DNA from: Sphingopyxis macrogoltabida
GTDB lineage: Bacteria > Pseudomonadota > Alphaproteobacteria > Sphingomonadales > Sphingomonadaceae
Assembly: GCA_003241685.1 (NCBI GenBank)
Contig: QFPJ01000013.1
Span: 115,549-179,548 of the forward strand
Length of the DNA: 64,000 nucleotides
Direction: 5' to 3'
Both the position numbers and the translations under genes were made by a program. Shown piece after piece: positions 19,724 through 27,829 of the stretch (position 1 is the stretch's first letter; every line of letters begins with the position of its first letter). The notes below the pieces were generated by a model, which was not told the origin of the DNA, did no database searches, and worked only from the letters and a program-made list of their open reading frames with translations.

Positions 19724-20491
19724 TCATGCGCCCGCCGTCGCAACCGCGTAGAGCGCGATCGCCGCGGCGTTCGAGATGTTCAGGCTTTCCATGCGCGGCG
19801 AAATCGGCAGCCGGGCCAGCACGTCGCAATGTTCCATGACATTGTGGCGCATCCCGTCGCCTTCGGACCCCAGCACCAGCGCCACCTTGCTGCCGTCCAG
19901 CGTCTCGCCCAACGTCGTGTCGGTGCCGCCGGTCAGGCCGATGCGCCAATATTGCGCCTCGGCGATTTCCTCGAGCGCGCGCGACAGATTGACCACGCGG
20001 ATCCAGGGCACGCTTTCGAGCGCGCCCGACGCGGATCGCGCGATGACGCCGCTTTCGGGCGGGCTGTGCCGATCCTGCGTCACGATCGCCGCGGCATCGA
20101 AGGCCGCGGCGGACCGCAGCACGGCGCCGATATTGTGCGGATCGGTGACCTGATCGAGCAGGATCAGCGGACGCTTGCTGCCCGCATCCACCTCTTCCTG
20201 CAGGACGTCGCCCAGATGCAGGTCGTCGAGCGGATCGACTTCGGCGACCAGCCCCTGATGCGGCGCGTCGCGCGCGACGAGCCGCGCCAGATCGGCGACG
20301 TCGGCATAGCTTATGGGAATCACCGGCGGCAGGTCGAGCTGCGCCAGCGCCTCGCGCGTGCCCCAGATGCGCTTGACGCGCCGGTCGGGATTGGCGAGCG
20401 CGGCCAGCACGGCGTGCCGCCCCCAGAAACGGATGCCCTGTCCGCGCGAGCCTTGTCCCTGCGGGCGACGATGACGGGAAAATTGTCTCAT
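19724..20491 (-). CDS. rlmB: 23S rRNA 2'-O-methyltransferase (SpoU/TrmH family)
   Basis: A 255-aa SPOUT methyltransferase using S-adenosylmethionine, most like RlmB, which methylates G2251 of 23S rRNA. The family motifs are DPHNIGAVLRSA, LVLGSEGDGMR and PRMESLNISNAAAIALY, the last forming the SAM-binding knot. A substrate-binding N-terminal domain precedes them. ATG at 20491 follows GGAAAGG at a good distance; longer in-frame starts run into the tRNA gene. RlmB is inferred from length and layout; TrmH is the alternative. Confidence 0.88.
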   Translation of the reverse strand: MRQFSRHRRPQGQGSRGQGIRFWGRHAVLAALANPDRRVKRIWGTREALAQLDLPPVIPISYADVADLARLVARDAPHQGLVAEVDPLDDLHLGDVLQEEVDAGSKRPLILLDQVTDPHNIGAVLRSAAAFDAAAIVTQDRHSPPESGVIARSASGALESVPWIRVVNLSRALEEIAEAQYWRIGLTGGTDTTLGETLDGSKVALVLGSEGDGMRHNVMEHCDVLARLPISPRMESLNISNAAAIALYAVATAGA

Positions 20492-20570
20492 GCCGCGCGC
20501 CTTTCCCATGACTGCCATTGACAGGCAAGTGTCCTTTCGCCATTGGACCGCTTCCCAAAGCGGGCCCCAA

Positions 20571-20656
20571 GGACAGGTGGCCGAGTGGTTAAAGGCAGCA
20601 GACTGTAAATCTGCCCGGGTTTCCGTACGCTGGTTCGAATCCAGCCCTGTCCACCA
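20571..20656 (+). tRNA. tRNA-Tyr (anticodon GTA)
   Basis: The acceptor stem GGACAGG pairs with CCTGTCC and ACCA is encoded. The anticodon loop in CAGACTGTAAATCTG shows GTA. The long variable arm and TGGTTCGAATCCA T-arm fit class II tRNA-Tyr of 86 nt. It sits immediately before the integrase-containing accessory region, so it is the probable integration site. Confidence 0.96.
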
Positions 20657-20838
20657 TATGTTCCTGCGGGAGCGTCCATTACTTCCGAGAAGGCGTAAGT
20701 AGCCCCTGCAAACGCGGGAGTTCCGCTGTCCGGCATTGTCCGAGACCTTCCGACCTCTGCGAACGAAATTGGGGATAGCGAAGGGGGTGTGATCTCGTAC
20801 CCCCGCCACCCATACCTCCGAATGGCGGAGGAACAGGT

Positions 20839-21654
20839 GTGCTCACCGATATTCAGGCGAAGAAGGCCAAGGGCGCCGACAAGCCCTATAAGCTGTCCGA
20901 CTCCGGCGGGCTGTTCCTGCTGGTGTCGACGACCGGCAACCGATCATGGCGGCTCAAATATCGGTTCGGGCAAAAGGAGAAGCTGTTGACCTTCGGCAGC
21001 TATCCCGACGTGTCGCTGGTCCGCGCGCGCGAACTGCTGCGCCCGGTCAAGCTTGCCGAGGTCCGCATAAGTGCCCGGCCGCTCAATGCCGAGCCATTGC
21101 GCTCGCCGCTCGACAAGGCGGTCGAGCGGTTCGCGGGCATCACGAAACAGATCGTCGATGTCCGACGCGTCGGCGGCAAGGAACTGCCGCACGAGCTCGA
21201 TGCGCTTCGCCCCGGAAGCGCGAACGATCTGCGCGAGGCTTTCGGGAAGAGCCACCAACTGACGAAGGAAACGGCGGAGGGCCGGATTGCCGGGGCCATC
21301 GCCGCGATGGATCGTCGGGACGCGGCCCGCGCTACGGAGCGAGCGCCAGCCGAACGCCCGGCGCGCGAGCGCATCCGGCTTGCCGGCGAAACCGAGAAAC
21401 GCGCAGACCTGTTCGTCTCCAAATGGAAGAAGGAGGCGGCAGTGGTGAAGCAAGCGCCGACTTATGCAGCGCGTGATGCAGCGCGCGCCAAGCTTACCGA
21501 GATGGCGAAGAGCCTGCACCGCGATGCGCAGCTCGAGTCGCTGCTCCAAAATAGGCGTGCGCAGCCGGGGTTGGACGCAATGAGTACGAAAACGCTGTCT
21601 CAGGATCTCCAGCTAAGTCTAGGCCGTGGACGCGGCATGGGGATAGGTATGTAG
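20839..21654 (+). CDS. Integrase N-terminus fused to TraA-relaxase C-terminus (chimeric remnant)
   Basis: A 271-aa open frame starting at GTG, 5 nt after GGAGGAA. Residues 1 to about 66 are the arm-type DNA-binding domain (DUF4102) of P4-family tyrosine integrases: ADKPYKLSDSGGLFLLV and FGSYPDVSLVRARE. The rest has no recombinase domain; instead it resembles the C-terminal tail of Ti-type conjugative relaxase TraA in alphaproteobacterial ICEs (LRPGSANDLREAFGK, AKSLHRDAQLESLLQNRR, GRGRGMGI). The simplest reading is a deletion joining int to the end of traA after integration at tRNA-Tyr. Catalytic parts of both enzymes are gone, so it is probably non-functional. The TraA assignment is from memory of the family. 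Confidence 0.7.
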   Translation: MLTDIQAKKAKGADKPYKLSDSGGLFLLVSTTGNRSWRLKYRFGQKEKLLTFGSYPDVSLVRARELLRPVKLAEVRISARPLNAEPLRSPLDKAVERFAGITKQIVDVRRVGGKELPHELDALRPGSANDLREAFGKSHQLTKETAEGRIAGAIAAMDRRDAARATERAPAERPARERIRLAGETEKRADLFVSKWKKEAAVVKQAPTYAARDAARAKLTEMAKSLHRDAQLESLLQNRRAQPGLDAMSTKTLSQDLQLSLGRGRGMGIGM

Positions 21655-21663
21655 GCTGCGTCC

Positions 21664-22126
21664 ATGACCCAGAAACCAGACCGCACCGCCCAGCAGCCTG
21701 CCGATGCCGCCACCGCCTTCGAAGATCTGCGCCGGGAGATATCCCTTCAGCGTACCGCGATCGAAGGCCTGACCGCGGCCAAGGACAAGCGCCCCCGATT
21801 ATTCGTCCACGCTCCGCGACATGGCGTCGCGGCTCGGCCAGTTGGAAAAACAATTGGAAGGCATCAACGAACGCCCGGCGATGCGGCTCACGCCGCTGAC
21901 GATTGCTACGGAAATGCACAAAGGATTGATCACCTACAGGGCTGATGACCGGAAGATCGTCGTGGAGGCGTGCGACGCGCTGGCGCGCTCGCTTGGCCGG
22001 GTCGAGGGGATAATCAAGCAGAAGCGCTCGAACGACGAGCAGGACTGGTGGGTGACCTGGCCGGCGACTGGTGGATTGCTGTTGGGTACGTTCTTGGCGC
22101 TCATCGGCGTGGCGGTCTGGAGCTGA
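21664..22126 (+). pseudogene. DUF6118-like gene with frameshift
   Basis: The first frame begins MTQKPDRTAQQPADAATAFEDLR, the typical start of DUF6118 proteins found directly after relaxase genes. It leaves frame near 21782-21791. The other frame continues the family: APDYSSTLRDMASRLGQLEK, then INERPAMRLTP and a final membrane segment (ATGGLLLGTFLALIGVAVW) ending at 22126. One missing base restores a single protein of about 153 aa. This supports decay of the ICE remnant, unless it is a sequencing error. Confidence 0.65.
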
Positions 22127-22127
22127 A

Positions 22128-22307
22128 ATGGCAGTCTGGCGTCTCGGCGGCAAAGCGCCTGAAATCAGACATTCGGCGCCGCGCTGGGATCGCTACACAG
22201 CAGCCGAATTTGCGGTGACCGCCATTCTGCAATCGGGAATTTTTGCTGAGTGGCAGTCGCAAGAACAAATCGGCAATTTTGAGTGGACCCCAGATCCATG
22301 GCTATGA
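22128..22307 (+). CDS. Possible small hypothetical protein
   Basis: A 59-aa frame (MAVWRLGGKAPEIRHSAPRW...) starts one base after the DUF6118 stop and ends in WTPDPWL. I recognise no family. Position suggests it was part of the same mobile-element transcript, but the coding evidence is weak. The next 70 nt hold nothing I can name. Confidence 0.25.
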   Translation: MAVWRLGGKAPEIRHSAPRWDRYTAAEFAVTAILQSGIFAEWQSQEQIGNFEWTPDPWL

Positions 22308-22380
22308 AGGGAAGCTATTTCAGCCGCAAATAGTCCCGTATTCGCGCCAGCGGTTGGAAACGAAATTGTTCCAGAGAAAC

Positions 22381-23355
22381 TCATTCCGAACGTCTCGCCA
22401 AAAAATCGAGGATCAGGCGAGCGATCTCTTCATTCTTCTCGTCAAGCGCAAAGTGGCCCGCGTCGAGCAAGTGAATTTCGGCGTCAGGCAAGTCTCTCTT
22501 GAACGCAGCGCCCCCCGCGGCGATGAAGGATGGGTCGTTGGCTCCCCATACAACCAGGGTCGGCGGCTGACGTTCGCGAAGCCAAGCCTGCCACTGCGGA
22601 TAGGCCGCCACGTTGGTCCGATAATCGTAGAGCAACGCCGACTGGATCTCGCGCTGGCCCGGTTTTGCGAGATGTGCAAACTCGTTCAACCAACTCTCGG
22701 GATTATAACGCTCTGGATGCGACGTGCCGGCTATGTGGCGCTGCATTGTGGTTTCAAAAGACAAGAAGGCGTCAAGAACCTCCGGATGGCCTTTCGGATC
22801 GGCCCAAAATTCCGCAATTCCGGGCCATTTCTTGCCCAGGCCTTCTCGATAGGCATTGCCGTTCTGCGTTATTAACGCTTCCAGTCGCTCTGGATGCGCC
22901 AGCATCATCCGGAAACCTACAGGAGCGCCGTAATCGTGAATATACAGGCTGTAACGCTCGATCTTGAGGTGTGCCAGCAAGTCATCCATCACCTTCGCGA
23001 GATGATCGAACGTATAGGGGAAGGCGGATGGGTCGGGTGCGTCACTTTGTCCAAAGCCCGGATAATCCGGTGCGATGATGTGGTAGCGAGTCGCCAGCAG
23101 CGGAATGAGCGCATCATACTGGCGAGAAGACGTCGGAAAACCATGCAGCAAGACGACAGTCGGTGCATCTTTCGGTCCGGCCTCACGATAGAAAACACCG
23201 ACGCCGTCGATTTGCACTTTGTGATAGGTCGTGATCGAATGGGAAGACGCCTGCGGAGAGGCCCACGCCGCCGGTGTGACATTGATAAACAGGATAACAG
23301 CAGCCGCTACGCAAAATATCCAATTTGTCAGGCCAACGGGCGCACGGCAAATCAT
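22381..23355 (-). CDS. Exported alpha/beta hydrolase (epoxide hydrolase/dehalogenase-like)
   Basis: A 324-aa protein with an N-terminal signal peptide (about residues 1-33). The HGFP oxyanion-hole motif is at 71-74. The nucleophile elbow is HDYGAP with Asp141, not Ser, which places it with epoxide hydrolases and haloalkane/haloacetate dehalogenases; the catalytic His is probably H301 in AGHFALDE. The codons are more AT-rich than in neighbouring core genes, consistent with transfer. The 240 nt upstream hold no gene I can recognise. The substrate is unknown; its location beside the catabolic module may be coincidental. Confidence 0.82.
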   Translation of the reverse strand: MICRAPVGLTNWIFCVAAAVILFINVTPAAWASPQASSHSITTYHKVQIDGVGVFYREAGPKDAPTVVLLHGFPTSSRQYDALIPLLATRYHIIAPDYPGFGQSDAPDPSAFPYTFDHLAKVMDDLLAHLKIERYSLYIHDYGAPVGFRMMLAHPERLEALITQNGNAYREGLGKKWPGIAEFWADPKGHPEVLDAFLSFETTMQRHIAGTSHPERYNPESWLNEFAHLAKPGQREIQSALLYDYRTNVAAYPQWQAWLRERQPPTLVVWGANDPSFIAAGGAAFKRDLPDAEIHLLDAGHFALDEKNEEIARLILDFLARRSE

Positions 23356-23595
23356 GAAAGATCCTCGATCCAGCCAGTATCCGCCTTCCGCTGTGGGGAT
23401 CCAAAACAGCCTTTGGACACGCGGCTCCCCGAAAGGTCAAAAATTGTCATGGCTTTGTATTCGCTCAGAGGGTCCGGTCGGTTACACCAAAAAGACCGCA
23501 GCACCCAATATCGGCCTTTGCCCGGGTTCGTGGCCCAAGGCCACCGTCTGCTTATTGAGATCTGCACTTGAAAGCTGCCCGGCCGCAATCGGCCA

Positions 23596-24474
23596 TTACC
23601 CGACTACTAGGCCATGCGAAGCCTCGGAGGAGGGCGTGGCGCCGGGGATATGTGCGTCCATGTCTTTGTTTTCCGGAAAGATCGGCCACAGCAGCTGCTG
23701 TCCCAGCGTTGCCGGGGCGAGGTTCTCGACGCCATAGCTTTCGGGATAGCTGCGAGTGATCCTGGCGGTGCCGAACAGCACATCCCACAAGAAAAGCAGG
23801 TTCCCGAAATTGCCCTTGTAGTGAACGGCGGGGTCTTCGAGGTGGCGCCCGTGGTGTGCGTGATGCGTCGCAGGCGTGCTGATCGTCCGTTCGACGACCC
23901 ACATCAGCGGCGACAGCGCCTTGATCTTGTACAGCGGACGGTCCCAGGCGAAATCGCTGTGCGCGCCGATGATCACCGCCATCTTGACCACCAGATAGCC
24001 CGCATAGAACCAGCCGAGGCCGAGATATACGAGCACCCCGGCAAACCAGATGCTCGGCATCATGGCATAATAGATGATGTTGTTCCGGTAGACCAGGCGG
24101 ACGCTCATATAGCGGGCGTTGTGATGGGCGCGGTGGAGGTTGTAGAGCCAGGCGAAGCTGTGGCTCGCGCGGTGCCACCAATATTGCATCATATCCTCGA
24201 AGACGAGGAACAGCGCGAGCGCGGCGAGGAAGGGCAGGTTCGCGAGCGCGCCTTCATATTGCGGAAAAAAGGCGTGACCCAAGGCGCCGACCGCGAGCAG
24301 GATCATCGGCTGCGTGACGACCAGCAGCATCAGCGTGCTGACGATCTCGATGATCCCGTCGTGGCGCGATTGCTCGTCCTTGGCGAACAGCCTCGTCCAG
24401 ATCAGCTCGAGTAGCCCGAAGGTCAGATAAATGCCGAGCACGATAAGGCTCGATTGCGCCGTGGTCAGTTGCAT
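23596..24474 (-). CDS. Sterol desaturase / fatty acid hydroxylase superfamily protein
   Basis: A 292-aa integral membrane di-iron oxygenase-like protein. Three histidine clusters typical of the superfamily are present: HRASH, HRAHH and HHAHHG, between hydrophobic helices near residues 10-25, 40-65, 80-95 and 145-170. Members hydroxylate or desaturate sterols, carotenoids or fatty acids. The substrate here is unknown. It is divergent from the Crp-type regulator, 75 nt away, which may control it. Confidence 0.88.
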   Translation of the reverse strand: MQLTTAQSSLIVLGIYLTFGLLELIWTRLFAKDEQSRHDGIIEIVSTLMLLVVTQPMILLAVGALGHAFFPQYEGALANLPFLAALALFLVFEDMMQYWWHRASHSFAWLYNLHRAHHNARYMSVRLVYRNNIIYYAMMPSIWFAGVLVYLGLGWFYAGYLVVKMAVIIGAHSDFAWDRPLYKIKALSPLMWVVERTISTPATHHAHHGRHLEDPAVHYKGNFGNLLFLWDVLFGTARITRSYPESYGVENLAPATLGQQLLWPIFPENKDMDAHIPGATPSSEASHGLVVG

Positions 24475-24549
24475 CGCCGTCTCCCGGTCGGCCCGCGATC
24501 GATTGCCGCTTGCCTTTGTCCCGTCGATGGCACAGCACGAGCCCTAGAA

Positions 24550-25230
24550 ATGCAAAGAACTTATCATTTTGCGATGGCCGAACGATCGCGGCTTTCCGCG
24601 CGCGAGCTGGCGCAGCTTTCGGCGCAGGCGCGTGTCCAGCATTTCGCCGGCGGCCAGTTCATCCAGCATCAGGGCGATCCCGGCGACGCCTTCTGGGCGG
24701 TGGTCGACGGCCATGTCACGATCGGCCGCCATTCGGAGGATGGTGTCTTTACCCACTTCGCCGTCCTCGGGCCGGGGGACCTGTTCGGTGAACTCGCCTT
24801 CTTCACCGGCGTGCCGCGGCAGGTCGACGCGATCGCCGACGACCGTGCGAGCATGATCGCGATCGACCGCGCGCTGCTGCGCCGGCTGATGGCGGCGGAC
24901 GTCGGGTGGGCGGAACTGTTGCTGCGCAGCCTGTCGCGGCAGCTTGCCAGCACACTCGACATGATCGATGCCGAAAGGCGGTTGAGCGCGACCGATCGGC
25001 TCGCGCAGCTCCTCGTCATCATGGCGCGCGACGGCGAGCCATCCGGCACGGTCCGCGCCACCCAGCAGCAATTGGCCGACCTGCTTGGCGTATCGCGCGT
25101 GACGCTGGGCGCGGCGCTCGGCGACCTGGCCAAGCGGGGGCAGGTCGAGCGGCGCTATCGCCATATCAGGCTGCTCGGCTTACTCGCCGATCAGGCCGCC
25201 GCTCCCGGCCACGGACAAGAGGCGGAATGA
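24550..25230 (+). CDS. Crp/Fnr-family transcriptional regulator
   Basis: A 226-aa protein with an N-terminal cyclic-nucleotide-binding-type beta barrel (FAGGQFIQHQGDPGDAFWAVVDGHVTIG, GPGDLFGELAFFTG) and a C-terminal winged helix (ATQQQLADLLGVSRVTLGAALGDLAKRG). It has no Cys cluster for a 4Fe-4S sensor, so it is not an Fnr oxygen sensor. An inner ATG at 24574 is an alternative start. It is divergent from the sterol desaturase-like gene and convergent with the aldehyde dehydrogenase gene. Confidence 0.88.
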   Translation: MQRTYHFAMAERSRLSARELAQLSAQARVQHFAGGQFIQHQGDPGDAFWAVVDGHVTIGRHSEDGVFTHFAVLGPGDLFGELAFFTGVPRQVDAIADDRASMIAIDRALLRRLMAADVGWAELLLRSLSRQLASTLDMIDAERRLSATDRLAQLLVIMARDGEPSGTVRATQQQLADLLGVSRVTLGAALGDLAKRGQVERRYRHIRLLGLLADQAAAPGHGQEAE

Positions 25231-25245
25231 CCGTCGCGCGCGCGG

Positions 25246-26676
25246 TCAGCGCGCGCCGTCGCGCTTGACGACGACCGTTTGCGTGAGCGTATATTCCAGC
25301 AGGCCGTCCTCGCCGCTCTCGATTCCGACACCCGACTGGCGATGCCCGCAAAAGGCGGCGAAGGCGCTCAGATACTGGGTTTCGTTGACCCACACGGTCC
25401 CGCTCTTGATCCGCTGTGCGATCGCGAGCGCTTGCTCCTCGTCCGCCGACCAGACCGAGGCGGCGAGGCCATATTCGCTGGCGTTGGCGCGCTCGATCGC
25501 ATCCTCGATGTCGTCAAAAGGCAATAGCGGCAGGATAGGGCCGAACTGCTCTTCTTGCACGATCCGCGAATCCTCGGGCGGATTGTCGATGATCGTGACC
25601 GGGACGAAATAGCCGGGCCCGTTCGCGGCGTCGTCGCCGCCTGTCAGCAGGTCGTAACCCTGTGCCTTGGCATCGTCGATCAGCCCGATCACACGTTCAT
25701 ATTGTGCGCGGTTCTGGACGGGGCCGAGGCGCGTTCCCTGCTGTGACCCGTCGCCGACCTTGACCGAGCGGGCATAGGCCACCAGCGCCTTTTTGAGCGG
25801 CTCATAGACGTCCCTGTGAACATACATGCGCTTGGTCGCGATGCAGACCTGGCCGTTGTTGCGGAAGGCCGCCCAGAACAGTTTTTCGGCCATCGCGTCG
25901 ACATCGATATCGCCGAGAACGATCGCCGGATCGTTACCGCCCAGCTCCAGCGTCACCCGCTTCAGCGTATCCGCCGCGCTGCGCATCACGCGCCGCCCGG
26001 TCTGGGTCGATCCGGTAAAGCTGACCTTGTCGATGCCCGGATGCTCGGTCAGCCAAGGCCCGACGTCATCGCCGCCGACGATGATGTTGAACACCCCGGC
26101 GGGCAGCAGGTCGCGGAAAATCTCGCCCAGCTTGAGCGTGGACAGCGGGGTCAGCGGCGAGGGCTTGAGCACCAGCGTATTGCCGGTCAGCAGCGACGGC
26201 CCGAATTTGAGCATCGCCAGCATGATCGGGAAATTCCACGGCGCGATCGCGCCGACGACGCCGATCGGCACCCGGCGCGTTTCGCTGGTCCGCTCGGCGG
26301 TTTGTTCGTTGATCCGGACGGGCAGGTCGAACGACGCCGTATTGCGCAGGAACATCGAGGCGGCCTGGATTTCCAGCCGCGCGTCGGCGAGCGGTTTGCC
26401 CTGTTCGCGGGTAAGCAGCTGCGACAGCCCGTCGATATGCGCCAGCATCGCGTCGGCGGCGGCGATCAGGCGCGCGCGCCGATCCTCTATCGGGGTCGCG
26501 GCCCATGCCGGGAAGGCGCGCCGGGCGGCGGCGACCGCGTCATCCAGCTGCGCGCGCGAGCAATCGGGCGCTTGCGCGAAGACTGCGCCGGTCGCCGGGT
26601 TGACCACATCCAATGTGCCGGCGCCGGAAACCGGCTTGCCGTCGATCGTCATCGCAAAATCGGAGTCATAGTTCAT
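25246..26676 (-). CDS. NAD(P)-dependent aldehyde dehydrogenase
   Basis: A 476-aa member of the ALDH superfamily that oxidises aldehydes to acids. The cofactor and catalytic motifs are PWNFP, FTGSTQTG, the general base E244 in TLELGGNDP and the nucleophile C278 in NNGQVCIA. It lies 18 nt after the alcohol dehydrogenase gene, which follows the TonB receptor gene; all three read on the minus strand as one unit with a lux-box-like site upstream. It would take the aldehyde made by that dehydrogenase to the acid used by the CoA-transferases. Confidence 0.93.
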   Translation of the reverse strand: MNYDSDFAMTIDGKPVSGAGTLDVVNPATGAVFAQAPDCSRAQLDDAVAAARRAFPAWAATPIEDRRARLIAAADAMLAHIDGLSQLLTREQGKPLADARLEIQAASMFLRNTASFDLPVRINEQTAERTSETRRVPIGVVGAIAPWNFPIMLAMLKFGPSLLTGNTLVLKPSPLTPLSTLKLGEIFRDLLPAGVFNIIVGGDDVGPWLTEHPGIDKVSFTGSTQTGRRVMRSAADTLKRVTLELGGNDPAIVLGDIDVDAMAEKLFWAAFRNNGQVCIATKRMYVHRDVYEPLKKALVAYARSVKVGDGSQQGTRLGPVQNRAQYERVIGLIDDAKAQGYDLLTGGDDAANGPGYFVPVTIIDNPPEDSRIVQEEQFGPILPLLPFDDIEDAIERANASEYGLAASVWSADEEQALAIAQRIKSGTVWVNETQYLSAFAAFCGHRQSGVGIESGEDGLLEYTLTQTVVVKRDGAR

Positions 26677-26694
26677 CGGTCGGCTCCTTTTGTT

Positions 26695-27813
26695 TCAGTC
26701 CGCGCCCGCGGCGTCGTGGGTCAGGATGATTTTCACGCATCGCCCCGCGTGCTGGTCGGCAATCGCTTGGTTGATGTCGGCAAAATCATAGCGGGTGGTG
26801 ATGCGATCGATCGGCAGGCGTCCGGCGAGGAACAGCTCGACCAACCGGGGGATGAAGATGTCGGGATCGCTGTCGCCCTCAACGATGCCGCGGATGGTGA
26901 GGCCGCTTCGCATGACTGCCGCGAGCTTGCCGGGGGTTGGCGTATCGGGCGCCGGAATGCCGAGCACGCCTAAAACGCCCCGTTTGGCGAGCGCGTCGAG
27001 CGCGGCGTCGAGCAGCGCGGACTTGCCCGTCGTGTCGAGCGCATAGTCGACCCCCATGGGCAGGCGCGCGCGGACCGCCGCCGCGATATCGGGCTCGGCC
27101 GCGGGGTCGATGACGTCGGTTGCGCCGAGCGCCAGCGCGAGTTCGCGCCGCTCGGCGAACGGCTCGACGACCAGCAGCCGCGCGCATCCCTGGACCACGC
27201 CGCCCATCAGCGCGCTGAGCCCGACCGAGCCGCCGCCGATGATCAGCAGCGAAGATCCGGCTTCGCAGGCCAGCGCGTTCATCGCCGCGCCGGCGCCGGT
27301 CTGGACGCCGCATCCCAGCGGTCCCAATTGCCAGAGCGGCGCGGATTTCGGTACTTTGACAACATTGCGTTCATAAGCGAGCGCGTGCGTCGCAAAAGAG
27401 GATTGGGAGAAGAACGCCCCCGATACCGGCGCGCCGCCGCAGCATAGCGGCGATATGCCGTCGCTGCGTCCGCCGCCATAGTTGAGCGGGACAAGGTCGG
27501 CGCAATAGGCCGGGTCGCCCGCCTGGCAGCGCCGGCACGATCCGCAACTGCGGAAGGTGAGCACGACATGATCGCCCACCGCGACCTTGGTCACCGCGCT
27601 GCCGATCGCCTCGACGACGCCGGCGCCTTCATGGCCGAACACCGCGGGCAACGGGACGGGCGTCCCGCCGCCGAGCGCAACCAGATCGGTATGGCAAACC
27701 CCGACCCCGACGATCCGGACCCGAATTTCATCGGGCCGCGGATCGTCGAGTTCCAGCGTTTCGATCGTGAACGGCCCCGATGTCGTGCGGGCCAGCGCAG
27801 CCTGGATCTTCAT
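26695..27813 (-). CDS. Zinc-dependent alcohol dehydrogenase (aryl-alcohol type)
   Basis: A 372-aa medium-chain dehydrogenase. The catalytic zinc ligands are C40 and H61-E62 (GHEGAG) plus C168 in GPLGCGVQTG. The structural-zinc cysteines C90, C93, C96 and C104 are present. The NAD-binding glycine motif is IIGGGSVGLSA. The length and the GCGVQTGAGA motif point to the class III/aryl-alcohol dehydrogenase branch. ATG at 27813 begins MKIQAALART. The gene sits between the TonB receptor (16 nt) and aldehyde dehydrogenase (18 nt) genes. Confidence 0.92.
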   Translation of the reverse strand: MKIQAALARTTSGPFTIETLELDDPRPDEIRVRIVGVGVCHTDLVALGGGTPVPLPAVFGHEGAGVVEAIGSAVTKVAVGDHVVLTFRSCGSCRRCQAGDPAYCADLVPLNYGGGRSDGISPLCCGGAPVSGAFFSQSSFATHALAYERNVVKVPKSAPLWQLGPLGCGVQTGAGAAMNALACEAGSSLLIIGGGSVGLSALMGGVVQGCARLLVVEPFAERRELALALGATDVIDPAAEPDIAAAVRARLPMGVDYALDTTGKSALLDAALDALAKRGVLGVLGIPAPDTPTPGKLAAVMRSGLTIRGIVEGDSDPDIFIPRLVELFLAGRLPIDRITTRYDFADINQAIADQHAGRCVKIILTHDAAGAD

Positions 27814-27829
27814 CGCGCGAAGCCCCCGC

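Noticed and set aside
22243..22875. 210-codon plus-strand frame over the alpha/beta hydrolase gene
   Set aside because: The minus-strand hydrolase has signal peptide, HGFP, nucleophile elbow and catalytic His; the plus frame has nothing recognisable.
23356..23595. Short frames between the hydrolase and desaturase genes
   Set aside because: They have no ribosome binding site, no hydrophobic pattern and no family I recognise.
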